Shown in pieces: positions 44,317-53,724 of a stretch of DNA of 64,000 bases. The position numbers and the translations under genes are program-made. Below the pieces are notes generated by a model, which was not told where the DNA came from, made no database searches, and saw only the letters and a list, made by a program, of their open reading frames with translations. The stretch is from contig NZ_QMFA01000030.1 of NCBI RefSeq assembly GCF_003285005.1, forward strand, positions 23,203 to 87,202. The letters are read 5' to 3'. The number at the start of each line of letters is the position of its first letter. Position 1 is the first letter of the stretch. Source of the DNA: Paenibacillus sp. YN15 (lineage in GTDB: Bacteria; Bacillota; Bacilli; Paenibacillales; NBRC-103111).

Positions 44317-45180
44317 TTGAAAAAACTTATCTCATTGCTATGCATCATTTCACTTGCATTTTCTTTATCAAGTATGGTTTCAGCCAGCTCACCGGAGTTG
44401 TCACAATCAAAGGTAGATGCTTATCTTTTAAGTGCTGGTTACTCCGAAACGCTTGTAGGAGAACTACATCCGGATATTAAAGCTGCTCTTTATAGAGATC
44501 AAGCGACCTTTGTCAGCGAAGAGAAAGTAAGCGGCAATCTTATAGAAAGAACTGTAGCAGATAATATCACACCAGAGGAAAAAGAGATTGCAAATGATAT
44601 ATTAGCGAATGCCAATCCTATTGATATTCAATCACTATCGAATTTCACTCATAATTTTGTAGTAAGCAGATTGTATTCATCCACTGATGGACTTGTTCAC
44701 TTTTCCCTTACTTATAATTGGCAGTGGGATTATAGTCCGATTTTCAATCTGACGGATAAAGTATCAATGGCCTGGACAGATGATTTTGATTATGAGGTTG
44801 GAAGCGGCTTCCACTCATATACAGCAAAACACAAAGCCACTGGAACGCGCTATGACAATACAAATAGGACAGTAGATAAATATGCGCCCGGTACGGGGAT
44901 AGGTTTTGCTTTTGATATTAAAGCGTATGTCGATTCAAGTCATACTGCAAATCATCACTCTGGTGGCATGTATGTAATTGTAACAAAAGCACATGATAAT
45001 TCCGGCAGCATTGAATCTTCTTCAGCCGTTGCAAAATATTTCCATAAGCAGGGTGCGATTAACGGTGAACTGCAGTTTACAAAAACGCCTTCGCTCTCTA
45101 TCACTTATTCGACTCAATACGATGAATCAGATGACTTGCCGGCAAGCTGGACATGGTACAAAGAAGATCGGGACTATTAA
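44317..45180 (+). CDS. Secreted protein of unknown function, AT-rich island
   Basis: A 287-residue exported protein. The signal peptide (about 1-24, ending VSASS) is followed by a helical propeptide-like part (to about 110) and a beta-rich domain with SLTYNWQWDYSPIFNLTDKV, MAWTDDFDYEVGSGFHSYTA and YVIVTKAHDNSGSIESSSAV. I do not recognise the family. The start is TTG 44317 with AAAGGATGG upstream. Base composition (much AT, AAA and TAT codons) is unlike the GC-rich neighbours, suggesting recent acquisition. A small membrane protein gene follows after 27 nt. Confidence 0.72.
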   Translation: MKKLISLLCIISLAFSLSSMVSASSPELSQSKVDAYLLSAGYSETLVGELHPDIKAALYRDQATFVSEEKVSGNLIERTVADNITPEEKEIANDILANANPIDIQSLSNFTHNFVVSRLYSSTDGLVHFSLTYNWQWDYSPIFNLTDKVSMAWTDDFDYEVGSGFHSYTAKHKATGTRYDNTNRTVDKYAPGTGIGFAFDIKAYVDSSHTANHHSGGMYVIVTKAHDNSGSIESSSAVAKYFHKQGAINGELQFTKTPSLSITYSTQYDESDDLPASWTWYKEDRDY

Positions 45181-45207
45181 ATTTAGAAAGAAATAGTGAG
45201 GGCACCT

Positions 45208-45387
45208 ATGATTTTTTACATGATGTGTTTAACACCTGTGGCGGCTATTGTGTTTTATTTAAATCACATTACAGTTGTGACGCAAAAAGATCCAAAACAG
45301 AGTTCAATGAATAAATTCATGGCAACAATATCTCTGGTTTATATTGTTGCAGTATTCGGCTACGTGTTATTGTTGGCTACTGAGTAA
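45208..45387 (+). CDS. Small two-helix membrane protein
   Basis: 59 residues: MIFYMMCLTPVAAIVFYL forms one membrane helix, and ATISLVYIVAVFGYVLLLAT the second, with a short polar loop between them. ATG 45208 has GTGAGGG 5 nt upstream; the frame extension to GTG 45196 is rejected. It lies directly behind the secreted protein and shares its AT-rich composition. Pairing of a secreted protein with a tiny membrane protein is reminiscent of toxin or bacteriocin immunity or of secretion accessories, but nothing in the sequence proves this. Confidence 0.65.
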   Translation: MIFYMMCLTPVAAIVFYLNHITVVTQKDPKQSSMNKFMATISLVYIVAVFGYVLLLATE

Positions 45388-45444
45388 GTACGAGTCGAGT
45401 GTCTGTGGGCGGATAGTCTCTTACACTTTATGAATACCAATTAA

Positions 45445-45489
45445 AAAAGGCAATCCCAGGCAGGTGATGTCTGCTCGGGATTGCCTTTT
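45445..45489. terminator. Bidirectional terminator between island and catabolic operon
   Basis: Perfect 13-bp stem AAAAGGCAATCCC / GGGATTGCCTTTT with a 19-nt loop. It ends both the AT-rich island and the convergent operon. Confidence 0.88.
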
Positions 45490-45502
45490 ATTGATAAGCC
45501 CC

Positions 45503-46393
45503 TTACCGGTAGCCCTTGATGAATTGCACCGCCCGGCGGATGTCCTCCTCGGGGTTGGCGCCTACCTCGCGCTCGATGGTGAGGTAGCCCTTGTAGCCGA
45601 TCTCCGCCAACGCGGCGAAGTAGGCATCGAAGTCCACCTTGCCCTCGCCCAGGGGCACCTCCCGGAAAAATTCGCCGGAGCTGACCATCACTGCAATCTT
45701 AGCATGGTCCATGGGCTCAAAGCCCAGAGCCCCGTACACCAGCCGCGGGTCGATTTCCTTCAGGCGGACGCCGTCCTTCACGTGGGTATGCACCACATAA
45801 TCCCGCAAAAGCTTGACTCCCTCCACAGGATCATCGCCGGTGACCATCACCATGTTGGCCGGGTCAAAATTCACCGATACCCCGTTGCCCCCCAGGGAAT
45901 CCAGGAACTCCTTCAGGTGGGCTGCACGCTCCGGGCCGGTTTCGATGGCGAAAAAGGCGCTGCGGCTGACCGCATATTCATTCAGCTCCCGGCAGGCCTC
46001 CTGCATGGCCTGGTACACCTCGCTGCCGGTATCCTCCGGCACAATGCCGATGTGAGTGGTCACCACATTGGTGCCCAGATCAAGGGCCAGATCGAGAATG
46101 CGCTTGGACTTTTCCACCTTGGCCGGGTTGGCGGTCCGGTCCTGGAAGCCGTGGCCCCCCAGGTCGCCGCACAGGGCGCTGATCTCCAAACCCAGCGAAG
46201 CGATATATGCCCTCAATTCCTTACGGGCGGCCGCATCCAGATTGTCCGGGTCCATCTCGCCGGAGACGGCGTAGATTTGCACTCCGTCGGCGCCCACCTC
46301 CTTGGCCTTCCGCAGCCCCTCGCGGACACCAACGCCAAAGCTGTCCACGATCACGCCGATGGGATTGCCCAGGCGCACTTTGGTTTCCCCCAT
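45503..46393 (-). CDS. Sugar phosphate isomerase/epimerase-family protein
   Basis: A 296-residue TIM barrel of the xylose-isomerase-like/AP-endonuclease-2 superfamily. Metal-binding positions are visible: Glu in FAIETGPERA, Asp in VNFDPANMVM, His in YVVHTHVKDGV and Glu in YLTIEREVG. Enzymes of this fold isomerise or epimerise sugars and keto-sugars, and some cleave oxidised C-glycosides. It is the last gene of a four-gene minus-strand operon, 13 nt behind the Gfo/Idh/MocA dehydrogenase. GAGGAGGG precedes the ATG. Confidence 0.88.
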   Translation of the reverse strand: MGETKVRLGNPIGVIVDSFGVGVREGLRKAKEVGADGVQIYAVSGEMDPDNLDAAARKELRAYIASLGLEISALCGDLGGHGFQDRTANPAKVEKSKRILDLALDLGTNVVTTHIGIVPEDTGSEVYQAMQEACRELNEYAVSRSAFFAIETGPERAAHLKEFLDSLGGNGVSVNFDPANMVMVTGDDPVEGVKLLRDYVVHTHVKDGVRLKEIDPRLVYGALGFEPMDHAKIAVMVSSGEFFREVPLGEGKVDFDAYFAALAEIGYKGYLTIEREVGANPEEDIRRAVQFIKGYR

Positions 46394-46406
46394 GGGATAA
46401 CCCTCC

Positions 46407-47471
46407 TCAGTCGAAATAAATTTCCTTGCCCAGACGGGCGGATTCGTATACGCCGCAGAGAATTTTCATCATCTCCACGCCGTCCTCCACCGGGCTTAGA
46501 GTGGTTTTAACCCCTTGGCACACCTCAATGAAGTAGTTCATTTCGTCCTGGAAGCCGGAGACGAAATCGAAGGACAGATTATCAATTTGCGGTGTGGAAT
46601 TCAGGATGGTATCGTGCTTTTCGGTGATCAGAGTCAGTTTGGGCTCCAGCTCCACGCCGCCTTTTTCGCCAAACAGCTTGACGGTCAGCTCATCTTCCTT
46701 GGCATGAAGGGTAAAGCTCACATCCACGAGAAGGGAGGCGCCATTTTCAAAGCGGATCAGGGCATTGGCCATATCTTCAACGGTATTCAGCTCGGCGTTG
46801 TAATCCGCCGCCTTATAGAAGCGCAGGTTCTTGACGTTGGCCCGGTTGCCCAGACGGTTGTAGGTGTTGCCGCTGATGGACTTCACCTTGGGCCTGCCCA
46901 TCAGATACCAGCACAGGTCGATAACATGGACGCCCACATCGATGAGCGGGCCGCCGCCGGAGCGCTCCACATCGGAGAACCAGCCGCCGGGATTGCCCAG
47001 CTTGCGGATGCAGGAGGCTTTGGCGTAGTAGATGGGACCGATTTCCCCCGCTTCCATGAAGGAGTTGACGATCCGGGTATTGGAGGCGTAGCGGCGGACA
47101 AAGCCCACCTGCAGGGTTTTGCCGGATTCCTTCACGGCCTGCTCCACAGCCAGCGCTTCCTCGACAGTTTTACATAACGGTTTTTCGCACAGCACATTCT
47201 TGCCTGCTTTGAGGGCGGCGATGCTGATCTCCGCGTGGCTGTTGTTCCAGGTGCAGATGCTTACGGCGTCAATATCGGGGTTGGCCAATAGCTCGCGGTA
47301 GTCGGTATAGACGTTGGGGATGCTGTATTTTTCCGCTTTGGCCTTGGCCCGCTCCTCCTTCAGATCGCAGACGGCTGTCAGGACAGCGTCGGGGTTTTTG
47401 GAGTAGGAGCTGAAGTGCATTTCGGAAATGGAGCCGGCGCCGATGACGCCGATGCGGATTTTGCCGCTCAT
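46407..47471 (-). CDS. Gfo/Idh/MocA-family oxidoreductase
   Basis: About 354 residues. The Rossmann N-terminus IRIGVIGAGSISEMHFSSY is followed by the catalytic-type motif VLCEKPLCKT (EKP lysine) and the C-terminal beta-sheet domain with GPLIDVGVHVIDLCWYLMG, where the conserved Asp/His pair lies. NAD(P)-dependent oxidation of a sugar or inositol hydroxyl is the expected reaction. ATG 47471 with GAGGTGATC upstream is preferred to the GTG 47480. It is co-transcribed with two epimerase-type genes and an FAD oxidoreductase. Confidence 0.9.
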   Translation of the reverse strand: MSGKIRIGVIGAGSISEMHFSSYSKNPDAVLTAVCDLKEERAKAKAEKYSIPNVYTDYRELLANPDIDAVSICTWNNSHAEISIAALKAGKNVLCEKPLCKTVEEALAVEQAVKESGKTLQVGFVRRYASNTRIVNSFMEAGEIGPIYYAKASCIRKLGNPGGWFSDVERSGGGPLIDVGVHVIDLCWYLMGRPKVKSISGNTYNRLGNRANVKNLRFYKAADYNAELNTVEDMANALIRFENGASLLVDVSFTLHAKEDELTVKLFGEKGGVELEPKLTLITEKHDTILNSTPQIDNLSFDFVSGFQDEMNYFIEVCQGVKTTLSPVEDGVEMMKILCGVYESARLGKEIYFD

Positions 47472-47529
47472 GTGGATCACCTCATGAATTAGTGTTTGGA
47501 GTAAAAAGGTGCAACGGGTTCAAGAATGC

Positions 47530-49107
47530 TTAGACCGGCCGGAGCGCCGGCCACCTAAGCTCCACGCCTTCACGGACAAGCAGCTGCTGGAAGCTGGCCA
47601 GCTCCGGCGCAAAATCCCGCAGCTCCTTGGGGGTAAAGCCCTTATCCAGGCAATAGCTGGCGCAATAACCCGCCGCTTCGCCGATGTTCCATTCCACCGG
47701 ATGGAGCCGGTAGCAGCCGTTGGTAATGTGGGTCACCCCAATATTCTTGGCGGCCGCCAGCACATTGCTCACCCGCACCGGAATTAGACTGCCCAGAGGA
47801 ATCTGGAAGGGCAGGGAGGAAATATCAATATAAGGCACTCCGAGTGTGCTGGGATGCAGGTCAATGCGGTAGCAGCCCACACCCACACTGTCGAAAAACT
47901 CCTCCGCCTTGCCATCGGGACGGCAATCCGTTGCCACATGCTGCTCCAGCACAGTGAACAGCGCCTTGATCCGCCGGGATTCCCGGATATATGGATACAT
48001 GGCCAGGCCATCCTCGGTCCCGGTGACATCGGGGCGCAGGCGCAGGCCGGGGTAGCCGGTTTTGCCGTCAGGGCGGGGCGCTTCCGTCTGCAGCCAGTAC
48101 AGAAGGGACAGGCTCAGCTGCTTGGCCTCGTACAGATGCTTCTGCCGCTCCTCCTCCGGCACATCGATAATGCCGCCCAGCCAATAGTCGTTCTGGGGCC
48201 AGTTAATCAGCGAAATGGAGCTGTTGAACAGGCCCAGCCGGAAATGCCACCGGTCGAGAATCTGCCGGTAGGCAAACAGGGGGAACTTCCCTTCCGCATT
48301 GGGGAAAAGCTCATAGTCCACCTTTTCCATAGTGGAGGGCTTCACCCCAGTCAGGCTAAGCAGCCGGTCCGGCCAGAAGTCCGCTTTGTAGCTCCGCCAG
48401 AAATCGTACATTTCCGGCTTTTCGATGGTGTGGTTCTCATTCTCCAGATAATCCACCGCGAAGCAGTAGGTGAAGCTCTGCATATCCATGGGCTGCGCGT
48501 CCCCATCGACGGCATGGGGCTCGCCGGTTTCCGCCCGGCTTTCGGCGCCGGTGACATACTCGATCCCGGCCTTGGGCAGGAGATCGCCGCACTCGGTGGC
48601 GTCGAGATAATAAGCCGCGGTCAACCGTGCGGTGTCGCCGCTGTCCAGATGGCGGACGGTAACCGCCGTTACCTTGTCCCCGGCAGTCTCCGCCGCCTCA
48701 ATCCGATAGCGGTGGAGAATCCGGATGCGCCCGCTGTGCACGTAGGGGGCCAGCATCTCCTGAAGCACCGCCAGGGCGGCCCGGGGCTCATGGCATAGGC
48801 GGCTGACAATGCCGCTGCCGGGATTCAGGCGGGGATTGGAGGCGGCGTCCGGCGTCAGGGGGAAGTGGTCCCGGTAATACTGCCGCACACCCTCCCGGAA
48901 ATGCCGGTAGCTGGCTGTGCAGCCGAAGGATTCGATCCAGGGATGCTCATCCGGGGGCACCGCCTGGCTGGTCAGCTGGCCGCCGACCCAGTCGGTTTCT
49001 TCGGTCATGATGACCTGTTTGCCTGCTTTGGCGGCAGCCAGCGCCGCCGCGACGCCGCCGGTGCCGCCGCCCAGGATGGCAATGTCCGCGTTGAGGTTAC
49101 GTTCCAT
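47530..49107 (-). CDS. FAD-dependent oxidoreductase (FAD_oxidored family)
   Basis: A flavoprotein of 525 residues with the FAD motif DIAILGGGTGGVAAALAAAK, TEETDWVGGQLTSQAVPPDE and the C-terminal PVRVSNVLAAAKNIGVTHIT. The inserted middle part (aromatic-rich, WRSYKADFWPDRLLSL) is typical of the large members that occur in Paenibacillus and Bacteroidetes glycan operons. AAGGAG lies 9 nt before the ATG. In the operon it stands between an epimerase and the dehydrogenase, fitting oxidation of a sugar ring. The exact reaction is not known. Confidence 0.85.
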   Translation of the reverse strand: MERNLNADIAILGGGTGGVAAALAAAKAGKQVIMTEETDWVGGQLTSQAVPPDEHPWIESFGCTASYRHFREGVRQYYRDHFPLTPDAASNPRLNPGSGIVSRLCHEPRAALAVLQEMLAPYVHSGRIRILHRYRIEAAETAGDKVTAVTVRHLDSGDTARLTAAYYLDATECGDLLPKAGIEYVTGAESRAETGEPHAVDGDAQPMDMQSFTYCFAVDYLENENHTIEKPEMYDFWRSYKADFWPDRLLSLTGVKPSTMEKVDYELFPNAEGKFPLFAYRQILDRWHFRLGLFNSSISLINWPQNDYWLGGIIDVPEEERQKHLYEAKQLSLSLLYWLQTEAPRPDGKTGYPGLRLRPDVTGTEDGLAMYPYIRESRRIKALFTVLEQHVATDCRPDGKAEEFFDSVGVGCYRIDLHPSTLGVPYIDISSLPFQIPLGSLIPVRVSNVLAAAKNIGVTHITNGCYRLHPVEWNIGEAAGYCASYCLDKGFTPKELRDFAPELASFQQLLVREGVELRWPALRPV

Positions 49108-49179
49108 TCAAGCTGTCTCCTTTTGCCGTTAAACGTTATAGTCGGTCGAAGGGCGGGAGGCGTTCGCCGCTGCCTATCC

Positions 49180-49998
49180 TTAGCCCAGTGTGTTGAAAAA
49201 CTCGTAGCTCTTGCGGATGCCTTCGGCTTCGCTGCCCAGCCCTTCGTATTCCAGCACATACGCTCCTTGGTAGCCGCGCTCCTTCAAACGGCGGACAATT
49301 GCCGCCAGGTCCACATCGCCCAGACCCAGGCTGACACCCTCAAACGCAGCGCCGGCCAGAGACTTGTAGCGGCCATCGGCCTGCTGGATAAAATCCTTGA
49401 AATGCACATGCGCCACATCATCGATCAGCACATCAAGAGCCTTAAGCGGCTCTTCGTCCACCAGCAGGAAGTTGCCGGTGTCGAAGGTGGATTTCAGATA
49501 AGGGGAGTTGACTCTGTCCAGAATCGCCTTGACCTGCACGCCGCTTCCGGCCAGCTTGCCGTGGTTTTCCAGACACAGGGTAATGCCCGCCTTGCCGGCT
49601 GCTTCCGCCGCAGCGCTTAAGCCCTCCGCAATCCAGTCCAGGGCATTGTCATATGTAACATGTTCCGTCAGATTTCCCGAAAATACCCGGATCACGTTTA
49701 CTCCCAATGTTTGGGCCACGGGAAGGGCGTCGAGAATTTCCTGCAGCGCCGCTTTCCGTTCAGCGGGGTCCTCCTTGGCAAAATCATTGGATACGGCATA
49801 GCTGGAGGCGCGGACGCCCTTGCTCTTCATGGCAGCCGCTACGGCGGGAAGCTCGATGGCGGCATTTTTCCAGAATACATTCAACAGCTCCACCTGCTTG
49901 ATGCCTTCTTTATTGCAAAAATCCACAAAGTCCAGTACAGTCCAGCCATTTTCTTTCACGCTCCGGTGGACGCTCCACATGCTGAGGGAAAGTTCCAT
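49180..49998 (-). CDS. Sugar phosphate isomerase/epimerase-family protein
   Basis: About 272 residues, first gene of the four-gene operon. TIM-barrel protein with LCLENHGKLAGSG (metal Glu), STFDTGNFLL (Asp), VAHVHFKDF (His) and AYVLEYEG (Glu), matching the xylose-isomerase-like superfamily. It differs clearly from the other family member at 45503-46393, so the two probably act on successive intermediates. ATG 49998 has AAGGAGG 5 nt upstream; the longer frame to 50016 is rejected. Confidence 0.88.
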   Translation of the reverse strand: MELSLSMWSVHRSVKENGWTVLDFVDFCNKEGIKQVELLNVFWKNAAIELPAVAAAMKSKGVRASSYAVSNDFAKEDPAERKAALQEILDALPVAQTLGVNVIRVFSGNLTEHVTYDNALDWIAEGLSAAAEAAGKAGITLCLENHGKLAGSGVQVKAILDRVNSPYLKSTFDTGNFLLVDEEPLKALDVLIDDVAHVHFKDFIQQADGRYKSLAGAAFEGVSLGLGDVDLAAIVRRLKERGYQGAYVLEYEGLGSEAEGIRKSYEFFNTLG

Positions 49999-50039
49999 TT
50001 GATCCTCCTTAATCATTCCATGGGAAGTTTAATAACGTT

Positions 50040-50077
50040 CATCTTACAAAAGATGTATAAGAGTAGTGCTAACTACT
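50040..50077. promoter_or_regulatory. Two inverted repeats upstream of the sugar operon
   Basis: CATCTT-ACAA-AAGATG (50040-50055) and AGTAGT-GCTA-ACTACT (50062-50077) lie 42-80 bp before the operon start. Both have 6-bp arms and 4-bp centres, the form of operator sites for a dimeric repressor or activator. The rest of the gap 49999-50340 has one GGCCCC/GGGGCC hairpin (about 50154-50182) and no supported gene. Confidence 0.45.
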
Positions 50078-50340
50078 TCTATTGTAGGAGAAGGGGTGGG
50101 GGAAGAACAGGGTAGACCGATGACCTTTTTTGGTAACTTGATGCGGATTGTAAAGGCCCCAAGCCAAGAAAGGCAAGGGGCCGATATAACCTATTCAAGA
50201 GGGTGTTGCTCCGGCAGGTCCGGACGGCCAGAACCCCTGAGCCGGCCCACAGGAAAGCGGCTTCAGCTGCACCCGCGGAGGAGGCAAACCTGTCTGCGGG
50301 TATGGCGATATAGCGCTGGGAAAAACGGAAACAAACCCGC

Positions 50341-50958
50341 CTACAGCTCCAGCTCCTGCATAAACTCCTGGTCCAGCTGCTCGGACAAGCGCTGGGTAAT
50401 CCGGATATTGAGGGCCGAGATCACCGTGCTGTGAATGGACTCGGGCAAATCCCTGCGGACGCCCTCAAACTGGTTGTGCACAATCACGTCCATCACCCGC
50501 GGCGCCTGATATTCCTCCTCACTGTCGGGATAACGCTCCGACGAGCTGAAGACGGTTTCCCGGACAGCTTGGCCGTTGCAGTACTGGATTTCCTTGGCGA
50601 CGGATTTCTGGATGATCAGATTTCCTTTTGCTGTGAGGAAAACTTCCGTCAAGGTAGAGGGATAAATGATGCCGCAGAAATGAGGATTATTCAAATGTGT
50701 ATTCTCATCGTGTTTTTTCTCGAAGTGGGCAATGCGCTTGCAGTACACGCGTTTGACCTCCTCGAAGCGGCGGAGGCGGAACAGCGTTTCCTTAAAACCC
50801 ATGGATTCCAGTCTGGCTTTGTTGATGTACGTGCGTAAAGCGCCAGTCAAAAATAGGGATACCGGGCGGCTGTCTCCTTGTGTTAAATCGACAGCCTTCG
50901 CCAGCAGCTCCCGGTCAATTTCCAGATCGGAATAGGACAGACTGGAGAGATACTCCAT
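50341..50958 (-). CDS. Conserved-looking protein of unknown function
   Basis: About 205 residues, cytosolic, no membrane segment. I do not recognise it. Visible features are a helical N-terminal part (LEIDRELLAKAVDLTQGDSR), a Cys/His-containing middle (RVYCKRIAHFEKKHDENTHL ... NPHFCGIIYP) and a beta-rich second half. ATG 50958 has GGAGG upstream with an 8-nt spacer. It is monocistronic and lies back to back with the copper operon across 226 bp. Confidence 0.6.
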   Translation of the reverse strand: MEYLSSLSYSDLEIDRELLAKAVDLTQGDSRPVSLFLTGALRTYINKARLESMGFKETLFRLRRFEEVKRVYCKRIAHFEKKHDENTHLNNPHFCGIIYPSTLTEVFLTAKGNLIIQKSVAKEIQYCNGQAVRETVFSSSERYPDSEEEYQAPRVMDVIVHNQFEGVRRDLPESIHSTVISALNIRITQRLSEQLDQEFMQELEL

Positions 50959-51071
50959 GGAACAATCCTCCATTTATACATAGGATAGGGCTTACAAGTT
51001 TATTATAAGAAAAAATAGATTGCGCTCCTCAGGTGAAAAGTGATCATCTCATGAAATTTTACCCAAAATTC

Positions 51072-51100
51072 TTTACTTGCATAGGGGGAGGGGGTATGTT
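51072..51100 (+). promoter_or_regulatory. Candidate promoter of the copper operon
   Basis: TTTACT (51072-51077), a 17-nt spacer rich in G and TATGTT (51095-51100), just upstream of the CsoR-type operator. Confidence 0.45.
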
Positions 51101-51118
51101 ACGATAAGAATGTCAAAA

Positions 51119-51139
51119 ATATACCCCCACAGGGTATAT
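51119..51139. promoter_or_regulatory. CsoR operator upstream of copA
   Basis: Perfect inverted repeat ATATACCC / GGGTATAT with a 5-nt centre (CCACA). It matches the CsoR consensus (TACCC...GGGTA) and lies 46 bp before the copA ATG, just downstream of the promoter, so repressor bound without copper would block transcription. Confidence 0.85.
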
Positions 51140-51184
51140 GGAATAAATCATAAATTATAAAGCAAGACAAACGAGGTGATTCGG

Positions 51185-53617
51185 ATGGAAGCTGCAGGCA
51201 CAGCCCAACGTTCCTTTCAGATTACAGGCATGACCTGCGCTGCTTGCGCGGCGAGAATTGAGAAGGGGCTGTCCCGGATGGACGGGGTGGTTCAGGCCAA
51301 TGTGAACCTGGCGCTGGAACGGGCAACCGTTGCGTATGATCCGGGCAAGGTGACGCCGGAGGCGCTGGAATCCAAGGTGGAGGCCTTGGGCTACGGCATT
51401 GCCAGACAGTCAGTGGATTTGGCCATCGGCGGCATGACCTGCGCCGCATGTGCGGCGAGAATTGAGAAGGGCCTGGCCCGGCTGCCGGGTGTGGCCAAGG
51501 CCAATGTGAACCTGGCCATGGAGACGGCCCATGTGGAATGGGGCGGCGAGCTTACGGCCGAGGACCTGATCCGCAAGGTTACCCAGCTGGGGTATACCGC
51601 TTCCCGCAAGGAGGCGGAGGGCGGAGACAGGGAGGATCAGCGCAAACGGGATATCCGGCACAAAAAGCTGGTTTTCTGGATATCGGCGGTGCTGTCCTTC
51701 CCGCTGTTATGGACCATGGTCGGGCATTTTTCGTGGACCTCCTTTTTGTGGGTGCCCGACGCCTTTATGAACCCGTGGGTACAGCTTGTGCTGTCCTCGG
51801 CAGTCCAGTTCGGAATCGGCTGGACCTTCTATAAGGGAGCGGCCAAGGCGCTGTGGAACGGAAGCGCCAATATGGATGTGCTGGTGGCGCTGGGCACGTC
51901 GGCGGCTTATTTTTACAGCGTGTATCTGACTGCGGAATGGGCCATTGACGGGGGGAGCGGGCATCATATGCCGGAGCTGTATTTTGAGACCAGCGCCGTG
52001 CTGATTACCCTGATTCTCCTGGGCAAGCTGTTCGAGGCTATGGCCAAGGGACGGACCTCGGAGGCCATCCGCACCCTGATGGGACTCCAGGCCAAGACGG
52101 CCCTGGTGATCCGGGACGGCGAGGAGCTGCAGGTGCCGATTGAGCAGGTGGTGCAGGGGGACGTTCTTCTGGTGAAGCCGGGGGAAAAAATCCCGGTGGA
52201 CGCGCTGGTCCTGGAGGGCAGCTCGGCAGTGGATGAATCCATGATTACCGGGGAAAGTATTCCGGTGGAGAAGCAGCCTGGGCATCAGGTTATCGGAGCT
52301 ACCATTAACAAGAACGGGGCTTTGAAGGTCCAGGCGGTGAAGGTAGGCCGGGATACGGCGCTGGCCCAGATTATCCGGGTGGTGGAGGAGGCGCAAAGCT
52401 CCAAAGCCCCGATCCAGCGGGTAGCGGACAAAATCTCCGGCATCTTCGTGCCGGTGGTGGTGGGCTTGGCGGCGGCTGCCTTCCTCCTGTGGTATTATGC
52501 CGTGGCGCCGGGGGAATTTGCCGGAGCGCTGGAGAAGGCCATCGCCGTGCTGGTTATCGCCTGTCCCTGCGCTCTGGGTCTGGCCACGCCCACTTCGATT
52601 ATGGCCGGCTCGGGACGGGCTGCGGAAGCCGGCGTCCTGTTTAAGGGCGGCGAGCATCTGGAGCTCACCGGGCATGTGGATACGGTGGTGCTGGACAAAA
52701 CCGGCACCGTCACCCACGGCAAGCCGGTGCTGACGGATGTGATTCCCGCCCCCGGCTGGCAGGAGGGGGAGGAGCTGCTGCTCCGCCTGGCTGCAGCGGC
52801 GGAGAAGCCCTCGGAGCATCCCCTGGCCGAAGCCATTGTCAGGGGTGCGGAGGAGCGGGGGTTGGCCCTGCCCGCCGCCGGGGAGTTCGCCGCGGTGCCG
52901 GGCTACGGCATTCGCGCCGTGGTGGAAGGCCGGCGGCTGGCGGTTGGCACCCGCCGGCTCCTGGAGGAGAGCGGCGTTGAGTTTGGCGGAGCCGGGCAGG
53001 AGATGGAGCGGCTGGAGCAAGCGGGCAAAACCGCCATGCTGGTGGCGGTGGATGATGTGTATGCCGGTGTCCTGGCGGTGGCGGACACCATTAAGGAGTC
53101 CTCCCGGGAAGCGGTGGAGCGCCTGCTTAAGCTGGGCCTGACGGTGGTAATGCTCACCGGCGACAACCGGCGCACGGCGGATGCCATCGCCAAGCAGGCA
53201 GGCATTGGGCGGGTGCTGGCGGAGGTGCTGCCGGAGGGCAAGGCCGAGGAGATCCGCAAGCTCCAGCAGGAGGGCCGCAAGGTGGCCATGGTAGGCGACG
53301 GCATCAACGACGCTCCGGCCTTGGCCACCGCCGATATCGGCATGGCCATGGGCACGGGCACGGATGTGGCCATGGAGGCGGCCGACATTACGCTTCTGCG
53401 GGGCGACCTGAACGGCATCGCCGACGCCATCTACATGAGCCGCCGGACCATGGGGAATATTAAGCAGAATTTATTCTGGGCCTTGGCCTATAATTCCCTG
53501 GGGATTCCCATCGCCGCCGCCGGCTTTCTGGCCCCTTGGCTGGCTGGCGCGGCCATGGCCATGAGCTCGGTGTCGGTGGTCATGAACGCTCTCCGTTTGC
53601 AGCGCATCAAGCTGTAA
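51185..53617 (+). CDS. copA: Copper-exporting P1B-type ATPase CopA
   Basis: An 810-residue Cu(I) efflux pump in the cytoplasmic membrane. Two N-terminal HMA domains each carry [15 protein letters not shown]. Eight membrane helices, the actuator motif MITGESIPV, the ion-binding CPC in [11 protein letters not shown], the phosphorylation site [11 protein letters not shown], the SEHPLAEAI His-Pro motif and the hinge [10 protein letters not shown] are all intact. GAGGTGAT stands 4 nt before ATG 51185; GTG 51176 overlaps this site and is rejected. It is the first gene of the CsoR-regulated operon with csoR and copZ. Confidence 0.96.
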   Translation: MEAAGTAQRSFQITGMTCAACAARIEKGLSRMDGVVQANVNLALERATVAYDPGKVTPEALESKVEALGYGIARQSVDLAIGGMTCAACAARIEKGLARLPGVAKANVNLAMETAHVEWGGELTAEDLIRKVTQLGYTASRKEAEGGDREDQRKRDIRHKKLVFWISAVLSFPLLWTMVGHFSWTSFLWVPDAFMNPWVQLVLSSAVQFGIGWTFYKGAAKALWNGSANMDVLVALGTSAAYFYSVYLTAEWAIDGGSGHHMPELYFETSAVLITLILLGKLFEAMAKGRTSEAIRTLMGLQAKTALVIRDGEELQVPIEQVVQGDVLLVKPGEKIPVDALVLEGSSAVDESMITGESIPVEKQPGHQVIGATINKNGALKVQAVKVGRDTALAQIIRVVEEAQSSKAPIQRVADKISGIFVPVVVGLAAAAFLLWYYAVAPGEFAGALEKAIAVLVIACPCALGLATPTSIMAGSGRAAEAGVLFKGGEHLELTGHVDTVVLDKTGTVTHGKPVLTDVIPAPGWQEGEELLLRLAAAAEKPSEHPLAEAIVRGAEERGLALPAAGEFAAVPGYGIRAVVEGRRLAVGTRRLLEESGVEFGGAGQEMERLEQAGKTAMLVAVDDVYAGVLAVADTIKESSREAVERLLKLGLTVVMLTGDNRRTADAIAKQAGIGRVLAEVLPEGKAEEIRKLQQEGRKVAMVGDGINDAPALATADIGMAMGTGTDVAMEAADITLLRGDLNGIADAIYMSRRTMGNIKQNLFWALAYNSLGIPIAAAGFLAPWLAGAAMAMSSVSVVMNALRLQRIKL

Positions 53618-53724
53618 GCGGCGGGATGGCGGGAGGGCTGCGCCGCCGCACACACAAAGAAAGCAAAGCCGCTTCCCGATTTGGCGGGGTGGACTTTGCC
53701 CAAGAAGAGAGGAGCTTGAGCAGA

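Noticed and set aside
50066..50434. Plus-strand open frame in the gap before the copper operon
   Set aside because: It runs into the convergent 205-residue gene, lacks a ribosome-binding site and is rich in Arg and Ser without pattern.
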